The translations under genes and the position numbers were made by a program. From positions 55,856 to 119,855 of the forward strand of contig CADAKH010000004.1 in assembly GCA_902788505.1 (NCBI GenBank): a stretch of 64,000 nucleotides of DNA, in the 5' to 3' direction. This stretch comes from Oscillospiraceae bacterium. GTDB lineage: Bacteria > Bacillota > Clostridia > Saccharofermentanales > Saccharofermentanaceae. The notes beneath the pieces were generated by a model. That model worked only from the letters and a program-made list of their open reading frames with translations. It did no database searches and had not been told where the DNA came from. Below, one piece after another: positions 9,728-20,411 of the stretch (position 1 is its first letter; every line of letters starts with the position of its first letter).

Positions 9728-10579
9728 ATGTCTGATATTGAGCCTGAATTTCCGGTAAAACAGCGAGGTCCGTTAATCAGTTTTTTTGCGGCAGGATGGT
9801 CAAATCTTGTTAGACTCATGGCATCCAATGCTTTGTTTGTTATCTTTAATATCCCGGCGCTTATAATAGCTGCTATACTGTCAGCTCAATTTGTGCCGTG
9901 GCTGTTTTCTACTGTTATTGATTTTAGTGACTATATTGATCCTGTAACGGGTAGCGACGAAGGTGTTTTGCAGCTCTATGTTTTCCTCGTTTTATTTTTG
10001 CTGACTTTTCTTGTATCAGGCAATCTTATCTGTATTGGACCTTTTCAGACCGGATTTACCAGCGTTTATATAGATATCTTTAACGAAGAATCAGTCTCGT
10101 TTTTTGACAGCTTTAAGGCCGGTATGAAGGCCGGGTGGAAGAAGGGGATAGTCTCTATGCTGATAGGGTTTATCTTTACTCCTGTTATATTTTTGGCTAT
10201 CGGTTTCTATCTGAATTTCAGATCTGTCACCGGAAATGCTATCGCCATAGTATTCATTGTTATTCTTTTCGCGTTTATTCTTATACAGAACTTTGTTTAT
10301 AATCTGATTGTTTCTACTGATCTTTCGCTTGGAAAGATCTATAAGAATGCATTTCTGTTTGTTCTGCTCAGGTTCATTCCGAATCTCGGATTGACACTTG
10401 TTATAGGTGTGTTCTATATCGCGGTTCCTTTTTTCCTTATAATGTCCGCCTCATATATTACGCTCGGGATATTTATGTTCCTTTATTCGTTTCTGGTTGT
10501 TTCCTGGGTTCAGTATTTTATCTCTTATTATTCCGGACGATTGATCGGGAAATATGTCGATTCCGGTAAAGACGCTTAA
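9728..10579 (+). CDS. DUF624/YesL-like integral membrane protein
   Basis: 283 residues, start MSDIEPEF six bases after trmFO. Five or six membrane segments (about 33-55, 83-112, 147-172, 180-203, 220-250 and 250-275). The NxxFxIFNIPALIIA segment, GPFQTGFTSVYIDIF and a cytoplasmic helix SFFDSFKAGMKAGWKKG resemble the DUF624/YesL layout. Such proteins often sit with sugar uptake or signalling genes, with no defined activity. Family call is moderate; being a membrane protein is clear. Confidence 0.7.
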   Translation: MSDIEPEFPVKQRGPLISFFAAGWSNLVRLMASNALFVIFNIPALIIAAILSAQFVPWLFSTVIDFSDYIDPVTGSDEGVLQLYVFLVLFLLTFLVSGNLICIGPFQTGFTSVYIDIFNEESVSFFDSFKAGMKAGWKKGIVSMLIGFIFTPVIFLAIGFYLNFRSVTGNAIAIVFIVILFAFILIQNFVYNLIVSTDLSLGKIYKNAFLFVLLRFIPNLGLTLVIGVFYIAVPFFLIMSASYITLGIFMFLYSFLVVSWVQYFISYYSGRLIGKYVDSGKDA

Positions 10580-10611
10580 TTGTAACAAAAAGATGATAAA
10601 AATTCTGTTTA

Positions 10612-10620
10612 TGAGATAAT
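10612..10620 (+). promoter_or_regulatory. Possible extended -10 for the PP2C pair
   Basis: TGAGATAAT (TGn plus GATAAT) lies 46 bases before the phosphatase ATG in an 86-base AT-rich gap. No good -35 is found at the expected distance, as is usual for extended -10 promoters. Confidence 0.4.
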
Positions 10621-10665
10621 TAAATCAGAGATCTAAATCATAAAGGCGGGTCCGGATAACAGGCA

Positions 10666-11562
10666 ATGTATGATTTCAGCTTATTAAATCAGGAAACCAT
10701 CCGTGCACTTATCGTTGCATTAGTGCTGTTTGTTGTTGCCTTTGTTTCCTTTGTAATTATCGCTATATTTACATTGTTCAAGACAAATTACTATACTACA
10801 AAGCATAAAGAAAAGAATCATCTGATATGTGATGTCGCATATTTCCACGAACGCGGAAAACGTGAAGATCAGGAAGATTCACTATATATATCTCCCATGG
10901 ACAAATTCGATGAATCCGGCCTTGTAGCTGCTTGTTCTGACGGTATGGGAGGGCTTCTTAACGGTGAAGTAGTATCAAAATTCGTAACTGATTCTCTTCG
11001 TGAGAATTACCCCTACGGATTTGACTCACAGGCTGACAACGCAGCTGTGATTACTGATATTTCAAATCAGGTATATGAACAGTATCATCTTGGTGCAGGT
11101 GCAACGCTTGTTATGGTTCATATATTTGATGACTATATGAATTTCTACAGCCTGGGTGACAGCAATATTATCCTCATCCGTAATAACAAAGCTACTTTAT
11201 TAAATTATAAACAGAATTATGTTACTTTAATGATCCGGAAGCTTGCCGAAGGAGGCCTTGATACTGCTGATGCTTATAAAGATACCAGAGCCAAAGGCCT
11301 GATCGATTTCGTAGGCAATCTGAATTGCAATGTTCAGATGACATCACGCCCGATGAGACTTATTGAAAATGATATAGTTATCGTCAGTTCAGATGGTGTT
11401 ACTGATTCAATGCCGTTAAACAGGATCGTTAATCATATTCATTTCGATCAGAATGCAACAGGCATTGCACGTACTATTAAGTATGGTGTAAAAGCACGTA
11501 AGAATCCAAGGCAGGATAATTATTCAGCAATTGTAATCAAGATGAAGAGGAGTTTCGTTTGA
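10666..11562 (+). CDS. Membrane-anchored PP2C-type Ser/Thr protein phosphatase
   Basis: 298 residues: one N-terminal membrane helix (about 14-38), then a cytoplasmic PP2C (PPM) domain. All metal-binding motifs are intact: REDQED (67-71), SDGMGG (D92, G93), LGDSN (D165), SSDGVTD (D243) and RQDN (D284). It is expected to dephosphorylate Ser/Thr phosphoproteins with Mn/Mg. No kinase gene is nearby. The stop overlaps the next gene's TTG start (TTGA), coupling it to a PP2C-like protein lacking those residues. Substrate unknown. Confidence 0.88.
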   Translation: MYDFSLLNQETIRALIVALVLFVVAFVSFVIIAIFTLFKTNYYTTKHKEKNHLICDVAYFHERGKREDQEDSLYISPMDKFDESGLVAACSDGMGGLLNGEVVSKFVTDSLRENYPYGFDSQADNAAVITDISNQVYEQYHLGAGATLVMVHIFDDYMNFYSLGDSNIILIRNNKATLLNYKQNYVTLMIRKLAEGGLDTADAYKDTRAKGLIDFVGNLNCNVQMTSRPMRLIENDIVIVSSDGVTDSMPLNRIVNHIHFDQNATGIARTIKYGVKARKNPRQDNYSAIVIKMKRSFV

Positions 11563-12098
11563 TCGAGTATTACACATTTAAGCACAGAGGCGCCGATGAA
11601 GAATATAAGGACGAAGTGTTTTTAAGACTCGTTCCTACGCTGACTGTTGCTATATTTAATGGCAGTAAGCTCGACTCTCCCCAAAGCCAGTCACTCCTAT
11701 TTTCTGAGATCCTAAGCAGTGAAGAAGGAAGTAAGAGTATTGATTATCTAAACAATGTATTTGAGGAATGCCTTGATAAAGAATCTGAATATCTTATTCT
11801 TCGTGTCGAAAAAACAGGTATTGAAAGCATAAGAAGAGGAAGTGTCAGTGCAAGAATAGTAAGGCAGGGTCAGATCAGCCTTCTGCCTAACGGATTCTTC
11901 GGCCTTTCTGCAGATGACAGAATTGTTTGTGCAACGTCTAACTTCTTCAAGTATTTAAGCGAGGATGGTATTCTTGCAGATGCTCTTGTTGCCGATTCGT
12001 GCAGTGAGTGGATGAATATGCTGATCCGCAGGATATCTGATCAGACTCAGCTCAGGTGCGGTAATCTTTCTGCCGTAACGCTTAAATTAAACAGTTAA
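11559..12098 (+). CDS. PP2C-like pseudophosphatase coupled to the upstream PP2C
   Basis: 179 residues, TTG start after a strong AAGAGGAG ribosome site 7 bases away. The chain follows the PP2C pattern of its neighbour: HRGADEEYKDE, FNGSKL at the SDGMGG position, RRGSVSARIVRQGQI at the GDS position, DDRIVCATSN at the SDG position, and CGNLSAVTLKL at the DN motif. Metal ligands are replaced by N34, S95, N128 and G168, and the helical middle is shorter. I infer a non-catalytic PP2C fold, perhaps a regulator or scaffold of the active enzyme. It carries no membrane helix. Confidence 0.75.
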   Translation: MIEYYTFKHRGADEEYKDEVFLRLVPTLTVAIFNGSKLDSPQSQSLLFSEILSSEEGSKSIDYLNNVFEECLDKESEYLILRVEKTGIESIRRGSVSARIVRQGQISLLPNGFFGLSADDRIVCATSNFFKYLSEDGILADALVADSCSEWMNMLIRRISDQTQLRCGNLSAVTLKLNS

Positions 12099-14520
12099 TT
12101 TCCCGAAGTGTGGCTTTCGATAGCCAGTTTTATTATTCTTCTGGCCGATCTTTCTATATCTTCTTTTGAAATAAGCCCTTTTTTGCAGGCTTTATAAATC
12201 TTAGATGGAATATTAGGAAGACCGGGCATAACGAGATCTGTTCCTGCTTTTGAGCAGAGTTCATCCAGGCTTTCGTCATGACCAGTTGCAAACCAGTCTG
12301 TCATGACGATGCCGTCAAAATTCCATTCATTTCTTAAGATATTAGTCTGGAGATCGTAATTTAACGCTGTGTAGACGCCATTGATCTTGTTGTAACTGCA
12401 CATCACACTTCTGATATTGGCTTCTTTTACACAGATGCGGAATGCCTTCAGATATATCTCACGCAGAGTTCTTTCATCGAGATTTGAAGATGACTTATTT
12501 CTTTTGGTTTCCAGATTATTTGCTGCAAAATGTTTAACCGTAGCAAAACAACCATGAAATGACTGAACACCTGTTATTACAGCAGATGCCATCTTTCCTG
12601 TCAGTAAAGGATCTTCCGAATAGTATTCGTAATTTCTTCCGCAAAGCGGATTTCTGTGGATATTTACTGCAGGAGCCAGCCAGAAAACAACACCGTATTC
12701 TTTCATCTCAGCGCCTATAGCTTCACCTTGCTGTCTTGCAAGTTCCACGTCCCATGTCTGACAGACCATTGTTTCAGATGGCCAGGAAGTGCAGTGCTGA
12801 TAGTATAAATCCTTTTCAGGAGTCTCTGTTACAGCTGTTCCTATCTTAGATAATGTATGAGTTTCTCTTAAAGCAGCCGGTAAAGTCGGTATCGCGAAAA
12901 GATTATGAGTCGGCTTTTTCGATATCCTAGTGAGGTTTAAACCTTGTGGTCCGTCAGCCATAGCCATTCCGTCTATGCCTTTTTTGTAAAGCTTTGATGA
13001 TGTATAACCGACAGCTCCGAACACCCGGTGTCTGTATGGACCCAAAAATGTTCTGCCGGCAAGAAGATGACACATTTCTTTTAAGCTTAGACCGGAAACG
13101 ATTCTGTCTATAGTTTCACTTGATTCAAAACAGGGAACAGTATATTCATGAGTAATTGGCGTGATGTAAGAGCTGTCAAACTTTATAACAGGAAGATCCG
13201 GCAGGGGAGCGGTATTCTTTTCAAATCCTGTTATGCCGATATCACGGTTATTTTGAAATAACGGTTTTGTTTTTTCGGTGATAACATCATTTTCGAGTTC
13301 AATGATGCTTACGGGAGTATCATTTATTGAAAGAATATAGCTGCCCTTTTCGAGAATATATTCATGTGATTCATTATCAAATCCTGCAAATTCAGTCAGA
13401 TCGAAAGAAAGATCGATGCTTTCTGATGATCTTGGTTCAAGAAGTGAAGTCTTTTTAAAAGCGGCAAGACTTCTGACTTCTCTTACAAGTTTTATTTCGG
13501 GACAGGATATATACAGCATTAAAACATATCTTCCTGAAAGGTTTCCTGTATTTGTCACTGAAGTTTTTAATGTTATTGTTGTACCTGAAACACATGTGCT
13601 TTCGTAATCAACAGAAAAATCCGTATAACTCAGACCATATCCGAATGGATATCTCGGCTTGATATTATTTTTCTCGAACCATCTGTAACCGACAAAGATA
13701 CCTTCTTTATAATCTTCCTGATACTGTTCAGGATTTCTTTCTGAGAAAGTATCAGAAGAAGGGTAGTCAGTGTAGGAGTATCCCCACGTATCCGAGAGTC
13801 TTCCGGACGGGTTGACTTTGCCTGTGATTATGTCTGCCAAGCCGTTTCCTGATTCCATTCCGCCCTGCATAAGAAGGATAACAGCGGAAAACTTAATCTC
13901 ATCAAGAAAAGACAAGTCAATAACTGCGCCGGTATTAATTATCAGAATAGTTTCTTTATAAGTATTTGTAACAGACAACATCACAGCTTTTTCATCTTCG
14001 GTAATGTAATAATCACCGGGAATATCTTTGCGGTCAGCACCTTCGCCGGATTGTCTTGAAAGTACGAAAAATGCAATTTCTGTATCTTTATCTTTTGAAC
14101 TGACAACAGAGCCTGCGGGAAGGTAAAACGGATTATCGGCAGAGTAGTCCATGCGTTCTGCTATAGGGATCCTTCGCATTCCTCTTTTCAATGCCTTTTG
14201 GTAAGCAGAATAATCCTTATCGTATATCAGATCGTATTCGTCAAGCCATTCTGTTGATGTGATTTTAAAACCCGCGTTTTTAAGTCCGTCTTCTATGTTG
14301 ATGTTATACCTTGGATTATTCTCTCCGGAACCGGTTCCGCCAAAAGCAGTATGTCTGGCTCCCGCACCATATAGAGCGATCTTGGAAGGCTTAACCGGGA
14401 GAATACCGTTGTTCTCAAGAAGTACTATGCCTTCTGAACAGATCTTTCTTGCAAGAGACGCGTTTTTTAGCTCTCTTTCGTTTGTCTCTGAACTGTTTGA
14501 TGCATAGATTAAAGGTTTCA

Positions 14521-14521
<1 letters not shown>
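12095..14521 (-). CDS. Glycoside hydrolase family 3 (beta-glucosidase type), domain-permuted
   Basis: 808 residues, no signal peptide, so cytoplasmic. Domain order is reversed from most GH3 enzymes. The alpha/beta sandwich domain comes first (about 20-290: SLARKICSEGIVLLENNG, GAGARHTAFGGTGSGE). An FnIII-like domain follows (about 300-405), then the TIM-barrel catalytic domain (about 475-795: MADGPQG, KHFAANN, GIVMTDW). D742 in MTDW is the expected nucleophile. This order is known from rumen enzymes such as Butyrivibrio BglA. The start overlaps the tgt stop (TAATG). The substrate is probably beta-gluco-oligosaccharides. Confidence 0.93.
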
Positions 14522-16678
<2,157 letters not shown>

Positions 16679-16823
16679 ATTACGACCTTATTTTTAATAT
16701 TCAATGAAGTTTATCATATTTGGCAAGAAAATGCGGATACAGATGTCGGTATTTGATATCTGTGATAAATATGGTCTGATAAAATCTGAAATATCAATAC
16801 TTCTTTCACAAAGGAGACAATCT

Positions 16824-17840
16824 ATGAAAGCTTTATTCATCGGCGGTACAGGTACGATCAGCAGCGCAATTGTCAGGAGACTCGCAAAAGATGAGACCTG
16901 GGAAGTATGGCTCATCAACCGTGGCAACCGAGCAGATACAGTGCCCGGTAATGTCCATCAGATAGTTTGTGATATCAATGATGAAGAAGCCGTTCTTAAA
17001 GCTGTCGGTGATATGAATTTCGATTGTGTCGGCGAGTTTATAGGTTTTACAGTAGATCAGGTCGAAAGAGATTACAGGCTTTTCAAGGACAGAACAAAGC
17101 AGTATATCTATATTAGTTCTGCCTCTGCTTATAATAAGCCTGCTGCATGTCACATAATTACCGAAGGTACTGCGCTTGCTAATCCGTATTGGGAATATTC
17201 AAGAAATAAGATTGCCTGTGAGGAATATCTTATGGCACGTTACAGGGAAGACAAATTCCCGGTAACTATCGTAAGACCGAGTCATACATACGATGAAAGA
17301 AGCATTCCGCTTGGGGTTCACGGCAAGAACGGATCATGGCAGGTTATAAAGAGAATGATGGAGGGAAGACCTGTAATCATTCACGGCGATGGTGAATCAC
17401 TGTGGCATCTTACATTCAATGAGGACTTTGCAATCGGCTTTACTGCTCTTATGGGTAACCGTCATGCTATCGGTGAGGCTTTCCAGATCACGGGTGATGA
17501 AGTCCTTACATGGAATCAGATCTATCAGACAATTGCAGATGCTCTCGGTGTGGAACTCAATGCATATCATGTATCTTCGGAATTCCTTACGGCCGTTGGA
17601 CCTGAATATGATTTTGAAGGCAGTCTGACAGGGGATAAGGCTGTTTCAGTATCTTTTGATAACTCAAAGATTAAAAGGCTCTCTCCGGATCTAAAGACTA
17701 ATGTTCCGCTTCATAAAGGTGTCAGGATTGCATTGGAATATATCCTTAACCATAAAGAATGTATGAAAGAAGATCCTGAATTTGATAAATGGTGCGATAA
17801 GGTAATCGAGACACTGGAATCAGCTAAGAAGTCTTTCTGA
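16824..17840 (+). CDS. NAD(P)-dependent epimerase/dehydratase-like SDR
   Basis: 338 residues from the ATG at 16824, which follows AAAGGAGA; an in-frame ATG at 16704 would add an unlikely leader. Rossmann motif FIGGTGTISSAIVRRL, then YISSASAYNK and YSRNKIACE carrying the SDR Ser, Tyr-x-x-x-Lys elements. TIVRPSHTYDERSIP and GDGESLWHLTFNEDFA follow. It resembles atypical extended SDRs often annotated as NAD-dependent epimerase/dehydratase. The substrate is unknown. It stands alone, divergent from queA. Confidence 0.85.
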   Translation: MKALFIGGTGTISSAIVRRLAKDETWEVWLINRGNRADTVPGNVHQIVCDINDEEAVLKAVGDMNFDCVGEFIGFTVDQVERDYRLFKDRTKQYIYISSASAYNKPAACHIITEGTALANPYWEYSRNKIACEEYLMARYREDKFPVTIVRPSHTYDERSIPLGVHGKNGSWQVIKRMMEGRPVIIHGDGESLWHLTFNEDFAIGFTALMGNRHAIGEAFQITGDEVLTWNQIYQTIADALGVELNAYHVSSEFLTAVGPEYDFEGSLTGDKAVSVSFDNSKIKRLSPDLKTNVPLHKGVRIALEYILNHKECMKEDPEFDKWCDKVIETLESAKKSF

Positions 17841-17874
17841 ATTCTTATAAACTATTCGAAAGGTATGTTTTTGT

Positions 17875-17916
17875 GCAAAAATCTTTCATTTGATGTAAAA
17901 TGAGTTAGATTTTTGC
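17875..17916 (+). promoter_or_regulatory. Dyad operator with -10 box before the trpB-like gene
   Basis: GCAAAAATCT (17875-17884) and AGATTTTTGC (17907-17916) are a perfect 10-base inverted repeat. Nested inside is TCATTT/AAATGA. A -10-like TAAAAT sits in the right arm at 17896-17901, with a weak TTGTGC at 17871. The dyad would overlap the promoter core, as repressor operators do. The ribosome site GAAGGGAG follows at 17917. Confidence 0.5.
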
Positions 17917-17931
17917 GAAGGGAGACAATTT

Positions 17932-19296
17932 ATGTCCGAAATTCCTTATAAGATTTATCTATCAGAGAATGAGATCCCTACAGCATGGTACAACGTTCGT
18001 GCTGATATGAAGAATAAACCCGCTCCGCTGCTTAATCCCGGAACAGGTGAGCCTTTGAAGGCTGAAGATCTTTATCCTATTTTCTGTGAAGAGCTCTCCA
18101 AGCAGGAAATGAATAATGACGACCAGTGGATCGATATTCCCGGTGAGATCGTCGATTTCTATAAGATGTACAGACCTTCACCTTTGGTAAGAGCTTATTG
18201 CCTTGAGAAGGAACTTGATACACCTGCTCATATCTATTACAAATTCGAAGGTAACAATACTTCCGGATCGCATAAGCTTAATTCTGCTATTGCGCAGGCA
18301 TATTACGCCAAGAAACAGGGCCTTAAGGGTGTTACCACAGAGACAGGTGCAGGTCAGTGGGGAACAGCACTTTCAATGGCTACAGCATACTTCGGACTTG
18401 ACTGCCAGGTATACATGGTTAAGGTTTCCTATGAGCAGAAGCCTTTCAGACGTGAAGTTATGAGAACATACGGTGCTACCGTTACTCCTTCTCCTTCAAT
18501 GTCAACGAATGTCGGCCGTAAGATCAATGAAGAATTCCCCGGTACAAACGGTTCATTGGGTTGTGCTATCTCCGAAGCTGTTGAGGCTGCCACATCCCAG
18601 GAAGGATACAGATATGTTCTCGGTTCTGTTTTGAGCCAGGTACTGCTCCATCAGTCAGTAATCGGACTTGAAACTAAGGCAGCTCTCGATAAGTACGGAA
18701 TCAAGGCTGATACTATCATCGGATGTGCAGGCGGCGGATCCAATCTGGGTGGTCTTATCTCACCCTTCGTCGGTCAGATGCTCAGAGGAGAAGCTGATTA
18801 CGATATTATCGCTGTTGAGCCGGCTTCCTGTCCGTCACTTACAAGAGGTTCTTATGTATACGACTTCTGCGATACCGGAAGAGTATGCCCTCTTGCCAAG
18901 ATGTACACATTGGGAAGCAACTTTATGCCTGCTCCTAACCATGCCGGCGGTCTAAGATATCACGGTATGAGTTCAATCGTATCCCAGCTCTATGATGACA
19001 AGCTCATCAGAGCTACTTCTGTTAAGCAGACTGATGTATTTGCAGCTGCCGAGAAGTTTGCCAGAGTTGAAGGAATCCTTCCCGCTCCTGAGAGCTCACA
19101 TGCTATCAAGGTTGCAATCGACGAGGCTCTTAAGTGTAAGGAGACAGGTGAGGCAAAGAACATCGTATTTGGTCTTACCGGTACCGGTTACTTCGATCTC
19201 GTAGCTTATCAGAAGTATAATGATGGTGTTATGGACGATTACATCCCTACAGATGAGGATATTGCAAAGTCTTTGGCTCAGTGCCCGAAGATCTGA
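17932..19296 (+). CDS. TrpB-like PLP-dependent enzyme (TrpB2/COG1350 type)
   Basis: 454 residues, longer than the classical tryptophan synthase beta chain. The PLP lysine is K115 in SGSHKLNSA, with ETGAGQWG, phosphate-binding GCAGGGSNLGG and NHAGGLRYHG. This type condenses indole with serine to give tryptophan and often occurs without TrpA. No other trp gene is in the window, so an indole-salvage role is plausible but unproven. It is monocistronic, with an operator-like dyad before it and a strong terminator after it. Confidence 0.92.
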   Translation: MSEIPYKIYLSENEIPTAWYNVRADMKNKPAPLLNPGTGEPLKAEDLYPIFCEELSKQEMNNDDQWIDIPGEIVDFYKMYRPSPLVRAYCLEKELDTPAHIYYKFEGNNTSGSHKLNSAIAQAYYAKKQGLKGVTTETGAGQWGTALSMATAYFGLDCQVYMVKVSYEQKPFRREVMRTYGATVTPSPSMSTNVGRKINEEFPGTNGSLGCAISEAVEAATSQEGYRYVLGSVLSQVLLHQSVIGLETKAALDKYGIKADTIIGCAGGGSNLGGLISPFVGQMLRGEADYDIIAVEPASCPSLTRGSYVYDFCDTGRVCPLAKMYTLGSNFMPAPNHAGGLRYHGMSSIVSQLYDDKLIRATSVKQTDVFAAAEKFARVEGILPAPESSHAIKVAIDEALKCKETGEAKNIVFGLTGTGYFDLVAYQKYNDGVMDDYIPTDEDIAKSLAQCPKI

Positions 19297-19325
19297 TATG
19301 TTAATTACATAAAGATTTCTTAACA

Positions 19326-19355
19326 AAGGGACTGATTATTCAGTCCCTTGTTTTT
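19326..19355 (+). terminator. Intrinsic terminator after the trpB-like gene
   Basis: AAGGGACTGA, loop TTAT, TCAGTCCCTT: a perfect 10-bp stem followed by G and TTTTT. It isolates the trpB-like transcript from the downstream gene. Confidence 0.9.
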
Positions 19356-19428
19356 ATGCAAGTAATAATAGAATTCTCAAAATAAATATAATAAAATCAT
19401 TTTTAGTGTTGAATAGGGGGAGAAGAGA

Positions 19429-20409
19429 ATGAGTGATTTCAACGATAATTGGCAATTAACAGGTTCAAGTGATCCGGCTACTCCGGATATACAGCCACAT
19501 CAGGTTCAGACACCGGCGCCTGCAACTCCGCAGCCCCAGACGTTTGCGCAGCCATATCAGCCGCAGGCACAGGTTCCTGTTCAGCCCGTTGCCCAGCCTG
19601 TCACGGCTCAGCCTGTATATCAGGCTCCTGTTGCACAGCCTGTACAGTACCAACCGGTATATCAGCAGCCTTTAGCACAGCCGGTTCCGGGACAGACTTA
19701 TGCTCAGCCTATTGCTGGTCAGCCGATATATCAGCCTGCAGCTCAGGGTTATGTTTATCCGGCTCAGCCTGTTCAGTTTGTATCAGCAAATTTTGCTGCT
19801 GAGAGAGAAAAGAATCTTAATGAATGTACACGTATGATCAATCATTTTTCACCTAAGGTTGATCTTTATCAGGACTATGAGAAAACCAAGACTGATATCG
19901 TCAGATATACCAGATACAGCGTTGCTCCACTTGTTTGGGGTATTATACTCAGTGTTTTCTCTTTAGTATTTCTGTTCACTACTCTTACAGCAAGCTATAA
20001 AGATACGATCATTACATATGCGATTATTACCGGTGTATTCTTTCTTTTTGGTGCCGGTCTTATCGTTTTGTTTTTCGTTAAGAAATCATTTAACAAGAAG
20101 AAAGTCGAAGAACTTTATGTAAAACTTGGCGAGATCTCTACTCAGCTGAACATTCTTTATAACGGTTTCAGTAATTGCGTTATTCCGCCTGAGTATTCCG
20201 ATCCCAGAATCCTTCTCAAGATACAGTCCCTTATTATATCCGGAAGATGTGTTACGATCGGAAATGCGATCAATCTTCTGCTTTCTACCCATAATACTTA
20301 TATGAGGATCAGTCAGGCAAAGGCACAGTTCGATAAGGATACAGCTGAGAGATTTGACGGTAAGCCATTGTTTTTCAATGCTGTCCGTTACTTGAATACC
20401 AGAATTTGA
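19429..20409 (+). CDS. Pro/Gln-rich protein with two membrane helices, unknown function
   Basis: 326 residues after an AGGGGGAGAAGAG ribosome site. Residues about 15-125 are low-complexity, built on recurring QPV, AQP and YQ units. A polar helix region follows, then two membrane segments (about 165-186 and 193-217), and a mainly helical C-terminal domain (220-326) with several conserved-looking polar residues. The Pro/Gln tail resembles those of Bacillota membrane proteins that present unstructured cytoplasmic regions. A TATAAT is at 19387-19392. I recognise no family. It converges with the histidine kinase with only 2 bases between stops. Confidence 0.75.
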   Translation: MSDFNDNWQLTGSSDPATPDIQPHQVQTPAPATPQPQTFAQPYQPQAQVPVQPVAQPVTAQPVYQAPVAQPVQYQPVYQQPLAQPVPGQTYAQPIAGQPIYQPAAQGYVYPAQPVQFVSANFAAEREKNLNECTRMINHFSPKVDLYQDYEKTKTDIVRYTRYSVAPLVWGIILSVFSLVFLFTTLTASYKDTIITYAIITGVFFLFGAGLIVLFFVKKSFNKKKVEELYVKLGEISTQLNILYNGFSNCVIPPEYSDPRILLKIQSLIISGRCVTIGNAINLLLSTHNTYMRISQAKAQFDKDTAERFDGKPLFFNAVRYLNTRI

Positions 20410-20411
20410 TT

